The position numbers and the translations under genes were made by a program. A DNA stretch of 64,000 nt from Desulfuromonas acetexigens (GTDB lineage Bacteria; Desulfobacterota; Desulfuromonadia; Desulfuromonadales; Trichloromonadaceae), in assembly GCF_900111775.1 (NCBI RefSeq), contig NZ_FOJJ01000005.1:20813-84812 (forward strand), in the 5' to 3' direction. Under the pieces are notes generated by a model. It was not told the origin of the DNA and ran no database searches. It was given only the letters and a program-made list of their open reading frames with translations. Every line of letters begins with the position of its first letter. Position 1 is the stretch's first letter. This document shows positions 39,204 to 46,686 of this stretch, piece by piece.

Positions 39204-40340
39204 ATGACCCGGCTGATCATCTTTCTGACGATTTTTCTCTCCATCTACGGCGCTATGCATCTGCTCGCCTACCTCGGCATGCGCCCCCTGCTTGTAAAAC
39301 GGGAGCATATCCGCCGCCCGGTCCTCTTCTTCATGCTGCTGATGATCGCCGCGCCGATCCTGGTGCGCCTTCTCGAACGTCTCGACCTGGAAGGCTCGGC
39401 GCGGCTTCTGGCCATCGTCGGCTATTCGTGGATGGCTTTCATCTTCCTGACCTTTGCAGGATTCGTGGCGGTCTTCGCCTGGGATCTGCTGCTGCCCCTC
39501 CTGTCCCGCCGCCGCCCCGCCCTCGCCGACTGGAAGCTCCACGGTCCGCGCTGCGCCCTGCTGATCCCCTCCCTGGCCCTGCTCCTGAGCATCTACGGCG
39601 TCTTCGAAGCCCAAAACCTGACCGTCGAGACCCTGAGCATTCCCACCGACAAACTGCCCGCCGACGCGCAACCGCTGCGCATCGCCCAGATTTCCGACCT
39701 CCATCTCGGCCTTTTGCACCGCCACGGCAAACTCGAACAGGTGGTCCGCCGGATCGAGGCACTGAAACCCGACCTGCTGGTGGCGACCGGGGATATCGTC
39801 GATGCCCGTCTCGACCATCTCGACGGACTGGCCGCTATTTTTCAGAGATTGAACCCGCCCCTGGGAAAGTACGCCGTCACCGGCAACCACGAGTATTACG
39901 CCGGTCTCGATCAGGCCCTGGATTTTCTTGAAAAAAGCGGTTTCACCCTGCTGCGCGACCGGGCGACGCGGGTCGGGCCGTTGATGCTGGTGGGGGTCGA
40001 CGATCCGGCGGGGGGACATAGCGTCGACGAAGCCACCCTGGTCGATCCCGCCGATCGCTGCTATTTCACCCTGCTGCTCAAACACCGCCCCCTGGTCACT
40101 CCCGGCGAGGAAGTCTTCGATCTGCAACTCTCGGGGCATGCCCATCGCGGGCAGATCGTCCCCTTCAATTTCGTGACCGCTTTGGAATACCCCCTGCAAA
40201 ACGGCCTCTACCGCCTGACCACCGGTGCGCTCCTCTATGCCAGCCGCGGCACCGGCACCTGGGGTCCGCCGATCCGGGTCTTTTCTCCGCCGGAAATCAC
40301 CCTGATCGAACTGATTCCCCGCCGCACCCCGCAACCCTGA
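39204..40340 (+). CDS. Membrane-anchored metallophosphoesterase (YkuE/YaeI-like)
   Basis: A 378-residue protein. The first 145 residues hold about four membrane helices (LIIFLTIFLSIYGAMHLLAYL, PVLFFMLLMIAAPILV, LLAIVGYSWMAFIFLTFAG, ALLIPSLALLLSIYGVF). The remainder is a calcineurin-like phosphoesterase with all metal motifs: RIAQISDLHLG, LLVATGDIVDA, YAVTGNHEYY, and LQLSGHAHRGQI. The catalytic domain should face the periplasm or cytoplasmic membrane surface. Related proteins act on lipid-linked or nucleotide phosphates, but the substrate cannot be told. It is followed by the Nudix gene after 22 bp. Confidence 0.88.
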   Translation: MTRLIIFLTIFLSIYGAMHLLAYLGMRPLLVKREHIRRPVLFFMLLMIAAPILVRLLERLDLEGSARLLAIVGYSWMAFIFLTFAGFVAVFAWDLLLPLLSRRRPALADWKLHGPRCALLIPSLALLLSIYGVFEAQNLTVETLSIPTDKLPADAQPLRIAQISDLHLGLLHRHGKLEQVVRRIEALKPDLLVATGDIVDARLDHLDGLAAIFQRLNPPLGKYAVTGNHEYYAGLDQALDFLEKSGFTLLRDRATRVGPLMLVGVDDPAGGHSVDEATLVDPADRCYFTLLLKHRPLVTPGEEVFDLQLSGHAHRGQIVPFNFVTALEYPLQNGLYRLTTGALLYASRGTGTWGPPIRVFSPPEITLIELIPRRTPQP

Positions 40341-40362
40341 CCCACGCCAGAGAAAACATCCA

Positions 40363-41001
40363 ATGTCTCAGCCTCTTCCATCCTCCTGGCCCGACCAACT
40401 GACGCGCTTTCGCCAGGCATTGAACCCCTATCCGCCGCAGTCGAAGGTGGAACCGGAGCGGGGGCATGCGGCGGTGGCCCTCATCCTCCGTGCCGGCGCC
40501 TGGGGCGCGGAAATCCTCTACATCGAACGGGCCGCCCATCCCCGTGATCCCTGGTCGGGGGATCTCGCTTTTCCCGGCGGCAGGATCGATCCGACAGACG
40601 GCGGCATCCGCCAGGCGGCGGAACGGGAAACCCGCGAAGAAATCGCTCTGGACCTAAGCGGCGCCCACTACTTGGGCGCACTCGACGACATCGTCGGCGC
40701 GCACCTGCCGGTCCGGGTTTCCTGCTGCGTCTACGGCCTGCCCGAGGGAGAAGCCCTGGCGCTGCGGCCCAATCATGAAGTCAGTCACCACTTCTATATG
40801 CCACTGGCTCGGTTGCGCGCCCCCGGGCGCCACATCATGGCCCGGATCGACTGGAACGGAGGCCTGCGCGAAACTCCGGCGCTGGTCTTGCTTCCTTCCG
40901 GCCGTCCCCTCCTCTGGGGGATCACCTACCGCCTCACCAGCCAGTTCCTCGACCGGATCGGCCACCCCCTCCCCCCACTGACCGACCTTTCCGCCGGATA
41001 A
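40363..41001 (+). CDS. Nudix hydrolase, CoA pyrophosphatase (NudL-like)
   Basis: A 212-residue Nudix protein. The Nudix box runs from FPGGRIDPTDGG to AAERETREEIAL, and the segment before it, YIERAAHPRDPWSGDLAFPGG, matches the NuCoA-type motif (R-A-x3-R-x-G-x3-FPGG) of coenzyme A diphosphatases, which split CoA into phosphopantetheine and 3',5'-ADP. This makes NudL-like activity the best guess. No strong ribosome site, so it may depend on coupling to the upstream phosphoesterase. Confidence 0.82.
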   Translation: MSQPLPSSWPDQLTRFRQALNPYPPQSKVEPERGHAAVALILRAGAWGAEILYIERAAHPRDPWSGDLAFPGGRIDPTDGGIRQAAERETREEIALDLSGAHYLGALDDIVGAHLPVRVSCCVYGLPEGEALALRPNHEVSHHFYMPLARLRAPGRHIMARIDWNGGLRETPALVLLPSGRPLLWGITYRLTSQFLDRIGHPLPPLTDLSAG

Positions 41002-41015
41002 ATTCTGAATCTGTT

Positions 41016-41096
41016 AGGAGTGAGGGGGCGAGAGTGAGGAGAAAAAATCAAAAGCCCGGTCCTGTTGGAGACTTAACGCCTATCCCCCTCACTCCT
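41016..41096. repeat. 81-base element bounded by 13-base inverted repeats related to the heptamer array
   Basis: AGGAGTGAGGGGG (41016-41028) and its exact complement CCCCCTCACTCCT (41084-41096) bound a 55-base core. Both arms contain the AGGAGTG unit that forms the array at 3354-3430; further degenerate copies (GAGTGAGGAG, CTCACCCCTCAC) flank them. Confidence 0.8.
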
Positions 41097-41111
41097 CACC
41101 CCTCACAAATT

Positions 41112-41152
41112 TTAAAAAAGAAAGGGCCGACCCGGCATTACCGGATCGGCCC
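41112..41152 (-). terminator. Rho-independent terminator after the histidine kinase gene
   Basis: GGGCCGA(C)CCGG / CCGGATCGGCCC stem (41124-41152) with a short loop; on the minus strand it is followed by TTTCTTTTTT (41112-41123). Lies 26 bases after the kinase stop. Confidence 0.85.
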
Positions 41153-41177
41153 CGATCATCAGGGAGCTATAGGCGGC

Positions 41178-42146
41178 TCATTCCTCATCCGCCTCGGCGG
41201 CCGCAGCGGCCTTCCCGGGTCGGGCCGCCTTGGCGCGCGGCAGGGTGAAATGAAAAACCGTCCCCTTCCCCTCATCGCTGCGCACCTTGAGCTTGCCGCC
41301 ACCACGACGCACCAGTTCGTGGGCCAGCAACAGCCCCAGGCCGCTCCCCGCCTCACCGGAGGTTCCCGGTTTGGAAAGTCGCGTCCCCATGTGGAAGAGG
41401 CTCTTGATCTCGCGCCGGGACATGCCGACGCCGCGGTCGGCGACACTCACCCGCACCTTGCCCGCCCGCCCCTTGGCCCCGACCTCGATGGAACTTTCGG
41501 GATGGGAAAACTTGATCGCGTTGCTGAGCAGATTGCGCAGCACCGAATGCACCGCCGTCTCATCGACCGTCACCATCAATCCTTCCGGAACATTGTTGCT
41601 GATGACGATCTGCTTGCGGGTCGCGGAGAGGCCGACCTGCTCGATGACACCGTCGACCAGGGAGCGCAACTCTTGACGGCGGGAGGGAACGTTGCCGCTC
41701 TCCAGCTGCACCTCGGCCCAGCAAAGGAGATTTTCCAGCAGATCGTGGGCCTTGTCCGCTGCCTCGAAAATCCCGGCGCTGAGGCTGCGCCGATCTTCCT
41801 CGGAAAGCTCGGTGAAATTCTTGCGCAAGAGTTCGGCGTTGCCGATCAGATTGGTGAAGGGGCTGCGCAGATCATGGGCGATCACGCCGAACAGCCGGGC
41901 CTTTTCCGTATCGGCCCGTTGCAGGCGTAGAGCCAGGGAAGCCGAAATGGACATGACCACGATAGCGAAAAGCACAACGATCGCCGTTTCAAACCAGCTT
42001 TCGAGATTGTTTACCGGTGTCGGCGGGGCTCCGAAGAGCTTGTTGGGCAGGTCGAAAACCTCGTCCAACCACAGAAAAAGGATGATGAGGGTGAAGCCGA
42101 TCGCCTCGACCAGCAGAATTTTTTTCGGACAAGTGAGTTTTGCCAT
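41178..42146 (-). CDS. Membrane sensor histidine kinase
   Basis: A 322-residue kinase. Two membrane helices (about residues 10-30 and 53-73) enclose a periplasmic loop of only some 20 residues, too short for a ligand domain, so sensing may be in the membrane or via partners. HisKA has H91 in FGVIAHDLRSPFTN; the ATPase has the N box VLRNLLSNAIKFSHP, G1 VADRGVGMS and G2 GEAGSGLGLLLA. A basic/Ala-rich tail ends the protein. The ATG at 42146 has GGGGAGG upstream; an upstream open extension is not used. It is divergent from the chemosensory operon and may act on its regulator, but no cognate regulator is fused or adjacent on its own strand. Confidence 0.88.
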   Translation of the reverse strand: MAKLTCPKKILLVEAIGFTLIILFLWLDEVFDLPNKLFGAPPTPVNNLESWFETAIVVLFAIVVMSISASLALRLQRADTEKARLFGVIAHDLRSPFTNLIGNAELLRKNFTELSEEDRRSLSAGIFEAADKAHDLLENLLCWAEVQLESGNVPSRRQELRSLVDGVIEQVGLSATRKQIVISNNVPEGLMVTVDETAVHSVLRNLLSNAIKFSHPESSIEVGAKGRAGKVRVSVADRGVGMSRREIKSLFHMGTRLSKPGTSGEAGSGLGLLLAHELVRRGGGKLKVRSDEGKGTVFHFTLPRAKAARPGKAAAAAEADEE

Positions 42147-42311
42147 ACATGCCTCCCCGGCGGATACCTTCCCATGCCTCAGCGAAAGGGCCTCGGCCCG
42201 ATGCCGATTAAACAAAACTGCCAGGCAAAAAGCAATCTTAAAGTCCTCCCACCGATGGCGCCCCCCTGCCCCTTGAAGATACACCCGGTCTGATGACACA
42301 CCCCTGTCGGC

Positions 42312-42333
42312 TTTTTGGCGCGTGCGCCAAAAA
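42312..42333. promoter_or_regulatory. Perfect 10+10 inverted repeat
   Basis: TTTTTGGCGC-GT-GCGCCAAAAA. With T and A flanks it could act as a bidirectional terminator-like hairpin, but no gene end is near, so an operator or an enhancer-type site for the promoter 117 bases downstream is more likely. Confidence 0.5.
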
Positions 42334-42449
42334 ATGTCGCCAAAACCCAGAAAACGGCGACCGTGCCGCGCCGATCTATCACAAGAGATTTCGCCATTTC
42401 CCGGGCAGGCCGGGAGGTTAGAAGATGCGCGCCCGTCTTCTGGCACAAA

Positions 42450-42465
42450 TGGCAAGATATTTGCA
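42450..42465 (+). promoter_or_regulatory. Sigma-54 (-24/-12) promoter of the chemosensory operon
   Basis: TGGCAAGATATTTGCA: GG-N10-GC spacing exact; it departs from the consensus TGGCAC-N5-TTGCA at one position only. It lies 81 bases upstream of the first gene, leaving room for a leader. Confidence 0.7.
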
Positions 42466-42545
42466 AAAAACGGAAAAGAGGCTTTTTCTTTTCACCAAGC
42501 ACGTCCCTCGACCGGACATCTTGACTCATTTGGGAGCATGCAATC

Positions 42546-42917
42546 ATGGCCAAAATCCTCGTTGCCGACGACAGCGCTACGGAAGTGACTTTTCTGCAGG
42601 AAATCCTCAAAGACACCAATCATGAGATCCTGATCGCAAACAATGGCCTCGAAGCGGAAAAGATCGCGCGTACGACCCCGGTCGACCTGATCATCCTCGA
42701 TGTGGTCATGCCGGAAAAAAACGGCTTTCAGGTCTGCCGCGCACTGAAAAAGGATCCGAAATTTTCCCATATCCCGATCATTATCACCACGTCCAAATCT
42801 GGCGAAAGCGACAAGTTCTGGGGAATGAAGCAGGGGGCCGACGAATATATCACCAAGCCCTTTGAGCCGGTTGACATTCTCCTGGCGGTCAAGAAACATC
42901 TAGGGGGGGCCAAGTGA
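42546..42917 (+). CDS. CheY/PilH-like response regulator
   Basis: A 123-residue stand-alone receiver domain: D8-D9 in ILVADDS, phosphoacceptor D52 in LIILDVVMPEKNG, switch Thr in IIITTSKSG and K104 in ITKPFEP. The sequence style (VMPEKNGFQVCRALKKDP) is that of PilG/PilH-type regulators of Chp chemosensory systems. First gene of the operon driven by the sigma-54 promoter. The next gene starts at a GTG overlapping its stop by 4 bases, implying coupled synthesis. Confidence 0.9.
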   Translation: MAKILVADDSATEVTFLQEILKDTNHEILIANNGLEAEKIARTTPVDLIILDVVMPEKNGFQVCRALKKDPKFSHIPIIITTSKSGESDKFWGMKQGADEYITKPFEPVDILLAVKKHLGGAK

Positions 42918-43468
42918 ATGCATTCGTAGCGGTGCTCAGCAAATACCTCGGCAGCAACGAAACAGGACAGCTGGTCGTGCAGTTCGCCGAGATCGAAAAC
43001 CTCTGCAAAATCAGCATTGAACAGGGGCAGGCGGTCTATCTTTCCATCGGTAACATGATGCCGGAAGAAACTCTCGATTTCATCGCTGGCAAGACCCCGA
43101 GCAAGGCCAAATTCATTCCCGGCGTCACCGCCCGGAAGAAGCTGGCGGCTCCGATCAACGACAGGCTTCTGGCTTTAGCCGGCGGCCCCGCCAACGAGGA
43201 GGCCAGCGGCGCCGCCCCTCCGGTTCCGCCCGTTGTCGTCTCAGGCTCGGGGAGTGTCTCGCCGGAAAAAACCTCTCAGGTGATCGAGGATTTTATCGAC
43301 ATTGTCGGACCGCTGGGAACGGTGCTGGCCCGCAAGATCCTCGAAAAAATCGGCGGGAGCGCTGATAATGAGATGTCGGTCCAGCTCTACGCGGCCTTCC
43401 TGAGCATGCTGCATGCGGAGGTTCCCGTGGAACAACAAGAGGAGTTTCTCCGCCGCCACCAGAACTGA
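42914..43468 (+). CDS. Small adaptor-like protein with DUF4388-like N-terminus
   Basis: A 184-residue soluble protein in two parts joined by a Pro/Ala/Gly linker (about 92-115). The N-terminal 90 residues (GQLVVQFAEIENLCKISIEQGQ, then AVYLSIGNMMPEETLDFIAG) resemble the gene-context partner domain DUF4388, in which a beta-sheet module of similar wording is common. The C-terminal part (VIEDFIDIVGPLGTVLARKILEKIG) resembles the short helical domain often appended to signalling proteins (DUF8082-like). No catalytic motif. GTG start overlapping the previous stop. Role: probably a protein-interaction component of the chemosensory complex; this is inference. Confidence 0.65.
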   Translation: MNAFVAVLSKYLGSNETGQLVVQFAEIENLCKISIEQGQAVYLSIGNMMPEETLDFIAGKTPSKAKFIPGVTARKKLAAPINDRLLALAGGPANEEASGAAPPVPPVVVSGSGSVSPEKTSQVIEDFIDIVGPLGTVLARKILEKIGGSADNEMSVQLYAAFLSMLHAEVPVEQQEEFLRRHQN

Positions 43469-43522
43469 TGCCGGGATTTCGTCCCATTCACCACCCCCGA
43501 AACACCTTGAGGAGGGCACCCC

Positions 43523-44401
43523 ATGCTCCGTAATATGACGATCCGAAAAAGGATCCTGACCATTCTCACCATTGTCTACCTTATCTCCATGGTTCTGGCC
43601 GTCGGCGGCGGCTACTACGTGCTGCGCCAGGACACTATTCGTGAGGCGGAAGAAAAAACCCAGCTTTTTTCCGCTGCCATGAGCGCCTCCCAGCAGTACC
43701 TGGCGTCCCAGATCCGGCCGAAAGTGCTCGAACAACTGCCGGAGATCTATTTCCCCGAAGCCACCGTCGGCATCGTCATGCTCACCGAAGTATCCAAGAT
43801 GATCCAGGAGAATTACCCGGAATACATCTTCCGCATCGCCTCCCCCAACTCCCTCAACCCGGCCAACAATTCCGATGCCTTCGAAAGCAAGACCATCGAT
43901 GCCTTCGACATGGGCGACAGCGATCAGTGGCGCGGCTTTATTGAGCGGGATGGCAAGAACTTCTACGCCATCGCCACGCCGATGATCGCCGCCGAGGGTT
44001 GCATCTGGTGTCACGACACCCCCGAGCGCGCCCATCCGGACATGGTCGCCCGCTACGGAAAAAGTTCGGGGTACGGCTATGTCGCCGGCGACGTGGTCGG
44101 CGGCCGCTTCATCTATGTCCCCGTCGAAGTTGCCCTCCAGCAGGCACGTCTCAAGCTCGCCTATTTCACCGGTGGCTTCAGCGTCTTCTTCCTGCTGGCG
44201 CTTGTGGTCGTGGACCGGATCATCGTCAGAAGCGTCGTCAAACCGATCGAAAACATCGTCTCCGTCGCCGACGACATCAGCCGCGGCAAGATGGACCGGG
44301 AATTCGAAGCTCAGGGTAACGACGAAATCAAAACCCTGGTCGACGCCTTCAAACGGATGAAGGTTTCCCTGGCCAAGGCCATGGATATCCTGAGCCGCTA
44401 A
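43523..44401 (+). CDS. Tll0287-like (DUF3365) haem-binding membrane protein with HAMP domain
   Basis: A 292-residue protein. Helix 1 is at about 10-32, a periplasmic domain of about 175 residues follows, helix 2 is at about 212-235 (YFTGGFSVFFLLALVVVDRIIV), and a HAMP domain (VKPIENIVSVADDISRGKMD) covers about 236-285. The periplasmic domain has the PAS-like DUF3365/Tll0287 pattern (GFIERDGKNFYAIATPMIAAEGCIWCH split here) with a c-type haem motif C160-I-W-C163-H164. The protein stops a few residues after HAMP: no kinase, cyclase or chemoreceptor output. It probably senses redox state or a haem ligand and passes it to partner proteins of the same operon. Strong GAGGAGG ribosome site. Confidence 0.85.
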   Translation: MLRNMTIRKRILTILTIVYLISMVLAVGGGYYVLRQDTIREAEEKTQLFSAAMSASQQYLASQIRPKVLEQLPEIYFPEATVGIVMLTEVSKMIQENYPEYIFRIASPNSLNPANNSDAFESKTIDAFDMGDSDQWRGFIERDGKNFYAIATPMIAAEGCIWCHDTPERAHPDMVARYGKSSGYGYVAGDVVGGRFIYVPVEVALQQARLKLAYFTGGFSVFFLLALVVVDRIIVRSVVKPIENIVSVADDISRGKMDREFEAQGNDEIKTLVDAFKRMKVSLAKAMDILSR

Positions 44402-44454
44402 GCGCAGGCCCATTCCCCCGGGATAACGGACTTCCTCAAAGGACGGATGGCCCC

Positions 44455-45762
44455 ATGACACCCAAGGACATCAAAATTCTGGTGGTGGACGACTCGCAAA
44501 CCGTCCGCCGCCTTTCGGAGCTCATCCTCACCCAGGCCGGCTACACCGTCTATACCGCCGAGGACGGGGAACGGGGCCTGGAACTGGCGCGCCAGCTACA
44601 TCCGGCGGCGATTCTGGTCGACTACGTCATGCCGAAGATGAACGGCCATGCCTTCTGCAAGGCCCTGCGTTCCGACGACGCCATGAAGAACATTCCGCTG
44701 ATCCTCATTTCCTCCCAGGGGGAGACGGTCGGACAGTCCTTCGAGAAGGAATTCGGTGTTCTTCACTACTTCACCAAACCCTTCGAACCGGAAGATCTCA
44801 TCAAGAAGCTTGCTGAGGTGCTGGCCGCGCAGCCGTCACCAGGTCCGGCGGGGGACGAAAGTCCGGCCACCGCCGGCGCCCCCCCCACGGAAGAGATGCT
44901 CGACGCCTTTCAGGAGCGCTTCGACAAAACCATCCGGAACTATTTTCACCGGGATTTCCCGCTGCTGATCAAGAACATCTTTTCCGACACCCTTTACGAA
45001 ACGGGACTGGTCGCGAAAAAAACCCTGGTCTTTTCCGGCAACCTGGAGCGGATTCCCCTGCCCGACGTCATCAACTTCGCCTACAACTCCCGCCTCACTG
45101 GAAGGCTGACGGTCTTTTCCCGGGCGGTCTTCGGCGAAATCTTCATCGAAGACGGCAACTTCGTCTTTGCCGCCGCCAGCCGCAAGGGGGTTTCTCACCA
45201 GTTCCTCACCGACCTGCTCCGAGCGGACGGCCGACTTCCAGAGGATCCGGCCGAACTGAACAAGCTGATGTGCGAGGCCCGCGAAGCCAACATCCCCATC
45301 GGCCGGCTGCTGGTACAGAAAAACATCCTCTTCGAAACCGAGTTGATGGGCTACCTGCGCCGTCACGCCCAGGACGCCTTCAGCGGCATTCTCGATGTCC
45401 GGGACGGCACCTTTTTCCTCGAAAACGACCCGCTGCCCCTCAATCTTCAGGACATCAGCTTCCGCGTTCCCTTGATCAGCGTGCTGATGGAAGGGCTGCG
45501 CCGGCAGGATGAAAAGCAGCAGGCCGCCGTCGAATTCCGCGACGAAAGCGTCGTCTTCATGCGCCTCATCACCAACGAGGACGCCCTCGAATCGTACGAT
45601 TTCAGCGAAAGCGAACTGCAGGTTTTCTCCGTCATCGACGGCCACAAGACCCTGGAAGAGCTCATTGCCCTCACCCAGGTCGACGCCCTGGAAGTCAAGC
45701 GTATCTGCTACTCTCTCAAACAGGTCGGCCTGTTGCGCGTCAAAGAATACCGGGGACGTTAA
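44455..45762 (+). CDS. Response regulator with DUF4388 domain
   Basis: A 435-residue protein. Residues 1-122 are a receiver domain (D12-D13, phosphoacceptor D56 in ILVDYVMPKMNG, lysine in HYFTKPFEP). A Pro/Ala linker (about 125-147) leads to a DUF4388 domain (about 183-290; SGNLERIPLPDVINFAYNSRLTGRLTVF), and the C-terminus (about 380-430, HKTLEELIALTQVDALEVKRICYSLKQVG) looks like a small winged-helix-type module. Such REC-DUF4388 proteins are common in delta- and myxobacteria near chemosensory and gliding genes; DUF4388 is thought to mediate protein contacts. Likely output protein of this pathway. Confidence 0.82.
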   Translation: MTPKDIKILVVDDSQTVRRLSELILTQAGYTVYTAEDGERGLELARQLHPAAILVDYVMPKMNGHAFCKALRSDDAMKNIPLILISSQGETVGQSFEKEFGVLHYFTKPFEPEDLIKKLAEVLAAQPSPGPAGDESPATAGAPPTEEMLDAFQERFDKTIRNYFHRDFPLLIKNIFSDTLYETGLVAKKTLVFSGNLERIPLPDVINFAYNSRLTGRLTVFSRAVFGEIFIEDGNFVFAAASRKGVSHQFLTDLLRADGRLPEDPAELNKLMCEAREANIPIGRLLVQKNILFETELMGYLRRHAQDAFSGILDVRDGTFFLENDPLPLNLQDISFRVPLISVLMEGLRRQDEKQQAAVEFRDESVVFMRLITNEDALESYDFSESELQVFSVIDGHKTLEELIALTQVDALEVKRICYSLKQVGLLRVKEYRGR

Positions 45763-45765
45763 GCC

Positions 45766-46686
45766 ATGGGTGACATCGCCAGCAAACTCCTGCCGGTTTT
45801 TCTCGAAGAGACCGGGCAGCGCCTCACCCTCGTGAACCGGGCCCTGACCGGTGAGGACTGCGGGGACCAGGGGATCAAGGAAGCCTACCGCGCTGCTCAT
45901 ACCATCAAAGGGACCGCCGCGCTCGTCAAACTGCCGACGGTGCGGGATATTTCCAGCCAGATGGAAGAGCTGCTGACAGCGCTCTTGCGGCAACGACGTA
46001 CCGCCCCGCCGCGCGTTCTCGATGCGCTGCGCGGCGCCCTCGGCCACCTTCAACAACAGGTGGAACAGGTCGCCGGCGGCGGCACGGAAGATCCCCAGTC
46101 CGCCGAAGAGGTGCGAGCGCTCTTCGCCCCCTTCCGGCGCGTCCCGCTAGCGCCGGTACCCTCTTCGGCCCCCTCGCCGGCTCTCCAGGAAAGTCCTCCC
46201 CTTGCGCCGCCGCCGGCGGAACCGGCGTCCCCCGTTTCGCCCGTGATCGAAGCTCCTCCGGCCGCCGGCATGGAGGAGCTGGCAAAATCGCTCACGCCCC
46301 TCCTTGAGGGCGATGCCGAGCCGAGCGCGCCGTCCGTCATCAATATCTGCTGCCGATTCGACGTCTCCGGCAGAAGCTACTCCCTCCCCATGGCCGACAT
46401 GGTGGAAATCGGCTCACTGACCCAGGTTTTTCCCTTGCCGCTGGCCCCCGCCTACATTCGTGGGCTGCTCAACCTGCGCGGCCAGGTCATGCCGGTCGTC
46501 GATCTCGATCCGATCCACGGCACCCCCCCCCGCCCTCTGGCCAATCGCCACCTGGTCATCGCCGAACAGGGAGGGGACCGGTTGGCATTTATCACCGACG
46601 ACATCCCCGCGCTGGCTCCCGAATTCGCCGGCGAAACCATCAACCTGCGGGATTTCCTCCCTCGTTACGGAATCAGGGCGAACTGA
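45766..46686 (+). CDS. Hpt-CheW fusion protein
   Basis: A 306-residue protein. Residues 1-105 form an Hpt domain with the phosphorylatable histidine H45 in AYRAAHTIKGTAALVKL. A Pro/Ala-rich linker (about 125-185) is followed by a CheW domain (about 192-306) starting ICCRFDVSGRSYSLPMADMVEIG and including YIRGLLNLRGQVMPVVDL. CheW domains couple receptors to CheA; here the coupling domain is joined to a phosphotransfer domain, so the protein could both scaffold and relay phosphate. It starts 3 bp after the REC-DUF4388 stop and its TGA overlaps the next ATG by one base. Confidence 0.88.
   Translation: MGDIASKLLPVFLEETGQRLTLVNRALTGEDCGDQGIKEAYRAAHTIKGTAALVKLPTVRDISSQMEELLTALLRQRRTAPPRVLDALRGALGHLQQQVEQVAGGGTEDPQSAEEVRALFAPFRRVPLAPVPSSAPSPALQESPPLAPPPAEPASPVSPVIEAPPAAGMEELAKSLTPLLEGDAEPSAPSVINICCRFDVSGRSYSLPMADMVEIGSLTQVFPLPLAPAYIRGLLNLRGQVMPVVDLDPIHGTPPRPLANRHLVIAEQGGDRLAFITDDIPALAPEFAGETINLRDFLPRYGIRAN

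Larger units (their letters stand above)
42147..42545. other. 399-base divergent control region between kinase and chemosensory operon
   Basis: No gene seen. It contains a perfect inverted repeat (42312-42333), an imperfect GTCGCC...GGCGAC repeat (about 42336-42361), a GCGAAATC motif on the minus strand (42387-42394) and a sigma-54-type promoter (42450-42465). Confidence 0.7.

Noticed and set aside
42441..42456. TGGCACAAATGGCAAG as a sigma-54 promoter
   Set aside because: Has a perfect -24 half but the GC of the -12 half is at the wrong distance; the overlapping site at 42450 has exact spacing.
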